A DNA stretch of 64,000 nt from Rhynchopus euleeides (Eukaryota > Euglenozoa > Diplonemea > Diplonemida > Diplonemidae). Below the pieces are notes generated by a model. The model was not told the origin of the DNA, did not search any database, and worked only from the letters and a program-made list of their open reading frames with translations. The stretch lies in the NCBI GenBank assembly GCA_963210315.1, contig OY723245.1, positions 1,129,910-1,193,909 on the forward strand, read 5' to 3'. The translations under genes and the position numbers were made by a program. How positions within the stretch are numbered: the stretch's first letter is position 1; every line of letters starts with the position of its first letter. This document shows positions 21,285 through 29,969 of the stretch, in pieces.

Positions 21285-21395
21285 AGAGACGCCCGTAATG
21301 AAACGCATGGCTACTGTTTCTTTGTGAAGTTTCAGGGAGGCATACATGTAGGGGAGGACGGGGGGGGTGGACAGGCCGTATTTAAAACAAAAGTC
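21285..21395 (-). pseudogene. RT finger segment between insertion and frameshift
   Basis: This short frame carries LPYMYASLKLHKETVAMRF, the RT 'K-HK ... RF' finger motif. It is in frame with the N-terminal part across the insertion, if one GACTTT copy and the inserted DNA are ignored. It is one base out of frame with the main RT frame, the shift falling at the A7 run on the coding strand (21284-21278). Confidence 0.7.
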
Positions 21396-21918
21396 ACCAA
21401 GGTCCTGGGTAAGACGTTAAACTGCCTGGGGGGGCCGTCCCCGGACCATGACGGGTGCCTGCACCAGGAGTCTAGCACGGCCGTGGTCCAGGGCATGACC
21501 GAAAACTGCTTGGGTACCGAGGCTCCCCAGACCAGGAAGGGTGGAGACACCTGGAGTCTAAATAGTCACACCACGTCAGGCCAGACCTTCGCATTGCACT
21601 CCGCGAAGACTGCCACACAGCCGCGGGGCAGGTGTGCAGCCTGTGGAAAACCTCGTACAGAAAAGGGTCGGCGACCGCCCGCCCCCAGTCTGAGAGGCAT
21701 CAGCCGAATCTCGGTGGAGGCGGGCACAAAACAAAAGGGAGAGTCGTCACTGTGCATATCAGCACGGTCCCGCCCTCTGTGCCAGACCAACACACCACCA
21801 AAGGAAAAGAGGAAGAGGCGACGTAAGGCAATGCCTCCGTGCGGCCAGGAGAACACGAAATAGCGACCCCCTCAACGGGGAATGCTACGAGCACGGCCAA
21901 AAATCGTTCAAATCGTTC
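21396..21918. mobile_element. Short insertion E1 inside the RT gene
   Basis: About 520 bp split the RT frame. The flanks carry a short duplication (GACTTT on the coding strand, 21924-21919 and 21395-21390). Skipping the insert restores continuous RT homology in the same frame. The first about 240 bp on the minus strand begin GAACGATTTGAACGATTTTT and match E2 (28787-29085). The remaining about 280 bp do not. No coding capacity was recognised, so a SINE-like or other nonautonomous element is likely. Confidence 0.75.
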
Positions 21919-23109
21919 AAAGTCTTTGTGTTGGCGCAGGATCTCAAGTGGCGAGTTGTTGTGTACCTCATAGCACGTTCCGGAGCTGAGGCGCGTAGAG
22001 AGTGTATGGAGGTAGTGATTACGACAAATGTACCCAAAGTCGTGCGTGGCCTTATCGATAGGGCCAAGGACGAATATATTGGATAGTTCCTTGATCTCCT
22101 TCCTCATTGTCGAGGTGAGCTCTGGCTCGTCGTATACTCGTCCGTGATCCAACTTGTGTAGTACAGCCGTGTACATTGCCTTCATAAGCTCTTGTTTTTT
22201 TGTGTGTGTCCGGAGGTATTTATTGCAGTAGTCGGTGACTGCATCCAGCGCTGCTGCTGGTACCTCTTCTTGTGGACGGGTGGGGCGATACTTGCGACCC
22301 TGTATGAAAAGACGTTTTAGACCATCACTGATGCCTTGGAGTGTGTGTGCTTGTCCACATGCATGTCCTCCGATGTTGAAATCGCCCAGATATTTTTGAC
22401 AAGGGCAGATCTCAGCCGGGGTCTCAGCCGGGGTACATGCTGTTGTGGCCTCCACTGCAAGGGACTCTTTTGTGAAGGTGCTGAGGCATGCATCAAGGGA
22501 AGGGTTTAGTCGACAACTGACCTTAGCATTCTGCAGTATCGCTTGTTGGGTTGGGTCACAGAGGGCTAGTACGGCAGGGTCACAGAGAGCTTCCTTTACA
22601 CGTTTTTCGTTGAGTTGTTTATTCACTTGTGTGAAAACGAAATAGCTTGTTTTTGGTAGTTCCTTTGCCTCCGTCTCAGTACCATGTTTTTTTTGTCTGC
22701 GTTGTTCTAGTACTTTTGTCAAAAGGCTATCCAAAAGCCGAACCTGTTCGTGTGTAAACAAATGCGCCATCCAAGTACGTAGCCACGATCTACTTCTGTA
22801 TGTAAACGTCTCTGTCCAGCCTGCAAAGTCGTAGCTGTTCAGCTCTGTGTTCGTATGTTGGAAGAGGTGTGACAGTTTCGATCGTACTGAGTAGTATCTG
22901 GCGTCTCTTTTGTGGTTGATACATACGTTATTGTTCGTATCCAGCCAAGCCCATTTAGGCCCCTCCTTGGGGCGTATCTGGGTTGCTGGTTTGGCGTGAT
23001 GGAAGCGGAACTCGGGGGCAAGTGGAGTTTTCCGTGTCTGCGCAGAGTCCAGGTGGCATTGTGTGTTTGTGCCATTGTACTTTGGTTGCAGTACGCGGAT
23101 AAGATCCAT
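21919..23109 (-). pseudogene. N-terminal part of the RT protein
   Basis: About 397 codons lie upstream of insertion E1. The C-terminal part has the pre-RT and RT finger features of Penelope-like proteins: a CPC segment followed by an H/G-rich stretch, FIQGRKYRP, and NIFVLGPIDKATHDFGYICR, which resembles the 'ADK' motif before the palm. The first about 230 residues match nothing I know and show no endonuclease signature. Met at 23109 is a reasonable start, but the frame stays open upstream to about 23270, so the true start is uncertain. The gene is broken, hence the pseudogene label. Confidence 0.65.
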
Positions 23110-23254
23110 CTCGAATGGCTCCGCAAGACTTTGAAAAACGTCATGTTTATTCCCCTCTGCTATCCCATCTAGGTTTCTCAGATCGAAGGTGTGAATGGGG
23201 AAGGCAAAAGGAGGGGAAGATTGTTTCTTTAGGAAGGTTGAAAAATTGGGGAAA

Positions 23255-25449
23255 GGGGGGGGGGGGGGTGATCCATTCCCACGTCTGGAGTTTCCGCATC
23301 GGAGCGAGTTCCATTCGACAGGAGGAGGGAAGCGGTGCCATTGGTGGTATCCGCGGACAGGCCTCCTGGTGATTGAAGTTGTATTATTGTTACGAAGTAA
23401 GAAACGAATGCATCACAGGCCGGACTGGCACGAAGCCAAGAGAGGCTATGAAAATATGCATGCGCATATGCATGCACCACCTCGTCCCGCAGCACGAGTG
23501 TCAGTTCTGAAAATTGCTGGTCTCGGCTTAAAAATAAGTTCTTCCACTGGCGAAGGGCTAGTGCATGGAGAAAACGATTGTTGAGGAAGGTGTGGGGTGG
23601 GTGATTGAGTGACACGCGACGAGTGCAGGAATGGATGCTTCCAGCTGCCAGTGTCCCTAAAACAGGGAGGGTGGGGAGAAAGAAGGATCTCCAGCGGCGC
23701 GTTGATGTTCTTAGGTTCTGTGCACACACCGACACCGCGCGGCGGCACAGCACAGACATCCTCAGTTCTGTGTGGTTGTCACGCCATCAAGATGGCGTGC
23801 TGTCTTGCCACTGTGGTGGTGCAGTATGCTGCAATGAAAAGTAAACGGGGTGGAGTGAAATGGCATGGAAGGAGCTGCACCAGGCAGTGGGTGCTGTTCT
23901 GCAACAATTGTGCATAATTCCATGCAGAAGGCAGGGCAGCCAGTCGATACACTTGTGAACCTTGTGGCGGAATCAGCAACAGCCGTCGATCTGCAGGAGC
24001 AAGGGGCCTCTTGTCTGCAGTATTGGGGATTCATCTGGCATGGGTGTTGGGCCATGTCGTTGCCTGGCTGCCGATGGTCTTCGTGTTGTGTGGAGACAAC
24101 ATCCCTCCAAGCACCAAAACCAACAGGACAGAGGGCAGGACAACAACCACAACTACCTCCACACACTACACACGTGAACGATATTTATAGTAGTGCAAAT
24201 AACACCGAGCACTTGCTCGAGGTGTGATCTCCACTGTCGTACACACACAGTGCTGGGCGAGGATCCGATGGTTAAGACCCTAAAAAGTGAACACACTCAC
24301 ACATGGTGCACGGCACAATTGCGCAGCCTCACAAAGGCCACAAAGACCAACAGTGCGGCTTGCACATCCACCGCCCTGACCACCAGAGGGAGACCTACAA
24401 CCACACAAGACCGGGCACCAGAAGTATAGAATACGGCTCTCTTCTCCCGAAAGCGGGAAAGTGGGCACTCACCAACTGCTGGTAAGTTGGATTTGTTCGG
24501 ATTCACAACAACCAGGAAACTCCACCTGACAAAACACACCGTAGGAAACAAAAAAACGGGTTGGCACGCCCCAGCACAATGCTCATTGAACATGGAATCA
24601 CGACACAGGCCCTGGCGCGGTAGCTGCAACTTGTGGTGAAGGCACACACATCATCAGCACATGCCTTCACCGCACAACAAGGCTGTTTCAGCAACATCCA
24701 TATCATATCGACTTTGTTCGTCGAGGAAAAGGGAGAGGGGGTGGGGAATGGGGAATGGTAGATGGCAGATGGGGGGATGACAAAATGGGTCCAGGATATG
24801 GCAACTTGGCAATGTTCTGAATTTTCTGGATGAAAGGAGTTAGCAACTGGCAACAACCTTTGTTCGATGCTGCACCACAGAAGGCAGAACCTTCATCTGG
24901 CAGTGTCGGCACACACGCTCGCGTGCATGAGGGAACACAGACGACCGAGTGGGTACCGGAACCGGAAGAAGAGAAGGTGTGGGTGGAGGGACTGTCCCAC
25001 GTCAGTAAAAGTGTGCGGGGTGCTGGGCAGGTCGCTGAACAGGAAACATGCAGGATGGAACCTGAACACAGCCACTTGCATTGAGGTAACTCGAAAGTGG
25101 AAGGCAGCAGCCTTGGGCTTGTAGGCACGCAGACACAGTGACAAGGGCAACAGCCCGCAGGTGAGAAGGCGCATAATCGCTGACACGTGGATACAACAGC
25201 CCAGGTTGAAACCAACAGCCGACAGGCTGGCAGTTCTGCCGTGTGATACTTCAAGACTTCAAGGCACTCACCGACACTCACGCGGGAAGGACCGCCGGGG
25301 TAAAACCACAACATGCACATTCTGGCAGGGACTCAATCGGAAGGGATCCGAACCTCGACCGAATGGACTCCTCAGGACGGGGTGCAGACAGCTGCAGGGA
25401 GAGGGGAAAGGGGCATACGTGCTGCACATGGCAGTTGTTCCCGACTGCC
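23255..25449. other. Intergenic, nothing recognised
   Basis: After a G14 tract (23255-23268), about 2.2 kb hold only short frames on both strands without domains, splice signals or coding bias. No tRNA, satellite or duplicate of other window segments was noticed. Confidence 0.5.
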
Positions 25450-25916
25450 ACCTACAAGCACATGGCGCGCAGGCAATGGGGTGGGTTCCTGCCTGTCGCA
25501 AGCTGTAGTAAGCAAATCTACAATCAAACGAGAGAGAGAACAGAGAAACTGGCGATTCGAGTCGATGTGGTTTCCCTTGTGTAAGGTCCTGATGACTACA
25601 TCAGTGCTGGTGATCACAAAGCAGGCTTGTGGGTGTGCCACGGATTTGTTTGAGAAGAAATCGTACCTATTTCAACTCTCGAAAAAGGGAAACGCCCTGC
25701 TGCGCAAATGTAAAAGGGCAGTTCCAGGCTACATTTCGTTGAGCACACACTCCTGTGTCAAAGGCTGCGTAAGCCCCTGTGAAGTGGCAGGAAGGTCTGA
25801 TCCTCATAAAGCTTCACTCGTACGAATTTCCGCTGCTACTTCGTGACTTCGCTACGCTTCGTCGCGCGTAGCTGGTAATTAACATGTGGCAAAAAAAAGC
25901 AGAGTGTCGTTCGATC
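25450..25916 (+). repeat. 467-bp direct repeat, copy 1
   Basis: About 99% identical to 26837-27303 (offset 1387 bp). A plus-strand frame crosses the repeat, but nearly all the differences between copies that I could place would change amino acids, so the sequence does not behave like a conserved gene. Both copies end GTGTCGTTCGATC. Confidence 0.85.
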
Positions 25917-26260
25917 CAAGTCTGATCCTAAATCGGAGTAAGTATAAGAGATTCGGCCAAAATATATTTTTTTCCTCTATTTTTTTCCTTTTGGTTCTGA
26001 GCCAAGTAACATGGACCAATAAAATTTTTGGAGAAAAAGAAATACCATGGCGTGAGCCACGGATTCGAACGATTCAAATAAAGCCATTGTCGGGAGGAAA
26101 AAAAATGGGACCAAAAATGGGGGAAGTGGGGGCTGGGTGGGCCCGCCCCCACAGACCATGGCCTCCACCTGGCTTCCAGTGACTGCCTCCCTCGCGGCAC
26201 TGGGTTCCTACCTGATGTCGGAGTGATCCACACCGAGTTCATCTTGGAAGGTACAGATGT

Positions 26261-26565
26261 TCACTACCGTGGCCTCCGGCGGCTGGGGGGCTCCGCCCCC
26301 CAGACCCCCCATGCAGACCAGCGGCGTGTGCTGGCTTGTCCTTATGCGACTGGGGTTCTTCGCTACCGTCAAGTTTTCGTCAAAGTTCGGCGATTTCCTC
26401 CCATACATACAGAGGAGGAAATGCACCAACACACTCGTCTGACTGCTTCTGCCCGCGCAGCACTGAGTTCCGACCTGATGTCGGAGCGATCCACACCGAG
26501 TTCAGCTCGGAAGTTCACTACCGTGGCCTCCGGCGGCTGGGGGGCTCCGCCCCCCAGACCCCCCT
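26261..26565 (+). repeat. Two more GGGGGGCTCCGCCCCCC hairpin motifs
   Basis: Copies at about 26261-26311 and 26516-26565 share CACTACCGTGGCCTCCGG, the GGGGGGCTCCGCCCCCC hairpin and CAGACCCCCC with the pair at 11.5 kb. The two here sit in a tandem duplication of about 255 bp that also includes a TTATGCGACTGGGG-TTCTTCG segment and a GTTTTCGTCAAAGTTCGGCG segment. Confidence 0.75.
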
Positions 26566-26836
26566 GTGGCTTGTGCTTGTCCTTATGCGACTGGGGGGTT
26601 CTTCGCGACCGCCAGGTTTTCGTCAAAGTTCGGCGATTTCCTCGGATGCATACATAGGCTGTGACGGGCGCTGTGAAAACAAAATGACCCCACCACGATC
26701 CGCACGGAGCTCAAAAATGCAAATAAAGGCGGAAAACCGGGGGGGAACGGGGAAAAAAGGAGAAGGAAAAAAAATCCGGAGTAAATTTTCAGGATTTTGG
26801 CCGAAAAACCCCGGTGTAAGGATCATACATGGTTCG

Positions 26837-27303
26837 ACCTACAAGCACATGGCGCGCAGGCAATGGGGTGGGTTCCTGCCTGTCGCAAGCTGTAGTAAGC
26901 AAATCTACAATCAAACGAGAGAGAGAACAGAGAAACTGGCGATTCGAGTCGATGTGGTTTCTCTTGTGTAAGGTCCTGATGACTACATCAGTGCTGGTGA
27001 TCTCAAAGCAGGCTTGTGGGTGTGCCACGGATTTGTTTGAGAAGAAATCGTACCTATTTCAACTCTCGAAAAAGGGAAACGCCCTGCTGCGCAAATGTAA
27101 AAGGGCAGTTCCAGGCTACTTTTCGTTGAGCACACATCCCTGTGTCAAAGGCTGCGTAAGCCCCTGTGAAGTGGCAGGAAGGTCTGATCCTCATAAAGCT
27201 TCACTCGTACGAATTTCCGCTGCTACTTCGTGATTTCGCTACGCTTCGTCGCGCGTAGCTGGTAATTAACATGTGGCAAAAAAAAGCAGAGTGTCGTTCG
27301 ATC
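26837..27303 (+). repeat. 467-bp direct repeat, copy 2
   Basis: Second copy of 25450-25916. It ends only about 60 bp before the inverted-repeat element at 27362. The flanks differ from copy 1 on both sides. Confidence 0.85.
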
Positions 27304-27361
27304 GCAACCCTTGCTATGCACATCACTTTTAAAGTGGGGCTGGGGGGGAAGGGGGGGGGGT

Positions 27362-29205
27362 TAGGGGGGGTCATAAGCCCCCCTAAAAACGTACAAATAC
27401 CAAAAATTTCAACATACCATCAGAACCGCCCTAATACCTGATCTGACCCGAAAATCCGACCCATACCCCCCCGGAAACCGTCTGGAGCCCACTTGTGACA
27501 CCTGATGCGCACTTTTGTGATGATTTTTTGGGGTCCTAAAAAATGTACCTCAGTTTCGTACCTTGCCTTTGTACCTGAACCACTCCCGACCGCAATATTT
27601 CGTTCTTTGCCTTTTCTGCGGTGGTTCCGGCTCAGGTGGCACGATGTTGCCTCCCCAGTGCCTCGGCAAGGTCTTTCTTGTACCTGATTAGTGGGAATGT
27701 TGTGTTGTTGCGCCAGCTGAATGAGTTCAGCCACCTTCTGGGTGTAGTACTTCGATCGCAGATGGGTCATTGTGAGTACTTCGTACGCCTGCGAGGCTGC
27801 ATCGGCATTAGGCAGCGTTGCAGATGTGTCTTTGCTTCGTCGATCTCAGCCTGTGAAGGCACGATTGGGATATTGGACGACCTGAGAGTCGAAATGATTA
27901 TGTTTGTGCTGTGTAATTTGCGCCCCCCGCAGGATATGCACACCACGCAGTCTCAACAGCACGCATGAGAGTGTACCATGTGAGGACTCAACAAAGTCAT
28001 TGGATAGGCATCTGCCTGCCGACTCAACCCCCACAGTGCGACCGCAAGATCGTCAGGGATGTCTCAACGCCAGGGGAATACTCTCCCCTGGCGTTGTACA
28101 ACCCTACTCTTAATCCTCGGGTCCTCTCCTGGAGGCGGTGGTGGCGGGCCCGCAACGCTTCGTACTTCCGGTACGGACTGGGGTAGTCTGCCCGGCTGAC
28201 CCGCTCATCGCTTCCTAGATCATCTGCTGCTCTGGAGCTGCCATCACTCACTGCCCACATCAGTTGGTGTAGGGGTAGGAGCAGGAGGAGTGGGAGGAGT
28301 AGGAGTGCAGGTGACATCTTTCTTGGCCAGCAAGGAACGCCGCTTTTCGCACGTGCGTGCAGTTGATGCACCACTGCATATATCTGTCGTCACCACGTCC
28401 CACTCGCTCTCCTATGTACCCAGCCCGACGGAGCGCCCGAAATAATGTCGCCTCACGGATGTCGTGTGCCGTTTTCTTCTGACGCAGGTCTGCCACAACG
28501 CTCTCTGCCGGGACCCCGCACATCTCCCGTTTGGCGAGCGTCTTTCGAGCAAGGTACCCCTCTGCAGCAGCATCTGACACCTCTGCGAGGCCCTAGGCAC
28601 ACGGCATGTGTTGCTCGGCGTGCTGGGTGAGCGTAGTGATACCCTTTCCTTGCAAAGAACGAAATACTGCGGTCGGGAGTGGTTCAGGTACAAAGGCAAG
28701 GTACGAAACTGAGGTACATTTTTTAGGACCCCAAAAAATCATCACAAAAGTGCGCATCAGGTGTCACAAGTGGGCTCCAGACGGTTGAACGATTTGAACG
28801 ATTTTTGGCCGTGCTCGTCGCGTCCCCCGGTGAGGGGGGACGCTGTTTCGTGTTCTCCTTGCCGCACGGAGGCATTGCCTTACGTCGCCTCTTCCTCTTT
28901 TCCTTTATGGGCGGGTTAGTCTGGCTCAGAGGGCGGGACCGTGCTGATATGCACAGTGACGACTCTCCCTTTTTTTGTTGTGCCCGCCTCCTGCCGAGTC
29001 GTGGCTGCTGCCTCTCAGACTGGGGGCGGGCGGTCGCCGACGCTGACGCGCCTGGCGGCCCGTGGAAAGTGACGTGGGTCTGGGGGTGGGCCCCAGACGG
29101 TTTCCGGGGGGGTATGGGTCGGATTTTCGGGTCAGATCAGGTATTAGGGCGGTTCTGATGGTATGTTGAAAAATGTGGTTTTGTACGGGCTTATGACCCC
29201 CCCTA
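27362..29205. mobile_element. Second G-tract inverted-repeat element, with a nested insertion
   Basis: The termini TAGGGGGGGTCATAAG (27362) and the complement ending at 29205 bound 1844 bp. The left arm is 27362-27610. The right arm is 28652-29205, interrupted by E2 (28787-29085). G runs flank both outer ends (G10 at 27351-27360, G13 at 29206-29218). The interior (27611-28651) has several minus-strand frames, one with a leucine-rich LLLLPLLLLLPL stretch, but no transposase motif. The outermost 12 bases are shared with the 8632-9784 element although the rest differs, so the two are likely mobilised by the same machinery. Confidence 0.8.
28787..29085 (+). mobile_element. Short insertion E2 with a 17-bp target duplication
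   Basis: About 299 bp begin GAACGATTTGAACGATTTTT. They are flanked by GTGGGCTCCAGACGGTT (28770-28786) and GTGGGCCCCAGACGGTT (29086-29102), a 17-bp direct repeat with one mismatch. The opposite arm of the host element lacks the insert. The first about 240 bp match insertion E1. A target duplication of this length points to retroposition, such as a SINE, rather than cut-and-paste. Confidence 0.8.
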
Positions 29206-29218
29206 GGGGGGGGGGGGG

Positions 29219-29969
29219 TTCAGAAGGGCAAGAGAAAGCGCACCCTGGGTCGTGATGCGACATAAGGTGAGAGGGGATCGACTTGGCGATTTGGTTACTC
29301 AGTTACAGTGACGTGCACAAGGGAGGGTGTGTGGGTGGACATGCAAGGGTTGTTGCATTGAGATGGACGAGTAGTGTCAGGTGAATACGGGGATATTCAT
29401 ACAGGCTCGCATGTCTTGTCAGCACATTACGTTGACGCAGGGAACTGTACCCTTGCACCCGAGGCTCTCGCACAGGGCTCAGGATAAGTCGGGTCGGGGT
29501 GAGGGGGTTGTTCAAGCATGAAACACATGTCGAATTCGCTGCAATCGTATGATCGATGTGTGTGCGAGATGAGGAGCTGAAACACACACAAACACACCAT
29601 CTCTCCAGCCAGTCCGATGACAGCAGAACTGGGGTGCCTCTCAGCACACTGGTGTGTATCCAGAACCCAAGTCTCTAACTGACTGATCCACCACGCGAGC
29701 TTCGCAGCCGCTCCTCTGAGTGGAGCCGAGATAGGCACACACTTTCCGGAACGGGCTTCGACTGTGACGGAGGGTGCACGCTGGTCTGGCTGACCCAAGA
29801 AGGGTTGGATGAACAGCACAACAAGGGTAACACGCAACCCTCTCAAAGGGGGAAAGAACAAAGAAAACACTTCAAATTGTTGGATGGAAAGGGGGGAAGG
29901 ATACGTTCATTGGAGAGCAATGATATCTCCGTCTCCGTCTCTGTCTCTGTTTCTGTCTCTGTTTCTGTT
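29219..29969. other. Intergenic downstream of the oxidase, with a GTCTCT microsatellite
   Basis: No gene is recognised. At 29925-29970 a CTCCGTCTCTGTCTCTGTTT-type microsatellite abuts the oxidase stop codon and will be in its 3' UTR. A region near 29640-29710 resembles a tRNA D-arm on the minus strand but cannot be folded into a tRNA. Confidence 0.55.

Larger units (their letters stand above)
16291..23254 (-). mobile_element. Retroelement encoding RT and ubiquitin-protease-like domains
   Basis: This minus-strand unit is bounded here, for convenience, by G17 (16274-16290) and G14 (23255-23268). True ends were not established because no terminal repeats or clear target duplication were seen. 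Coding runs from about 23109 to 16489, with the frame broken at a 0.52-kb insertion (21396-21918) and at an A7 run (21284-21278). The coding region is richer in A/T-ending codons than the GC-ending host genes nearby, consistent with a mobile origin. The RT carries a KLHK motif and a YIDD centre, which I associate with Penelope-like elements and relatives. No endonuclease (GIY-YIG, APE or RLE) was recognised. Confidence 0.75.

Noticed and set aside
28024..28580. Minus-strand frames inside the second inverted-repeat element as a transposase
   Set aside because: Two short overlapping frames without a DDE or other catalytic signature; the Leu run alone does not identify a gene.
29640..29730. tRNA-like segment on the minus strand (GGATCAGTCAGTTAGAGA)
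   Set aside because: The D-arm resemblance is real, but the stem does not pair and the anticodon and T arms are misplaced. At best a decayed tRNA-derived SINE.
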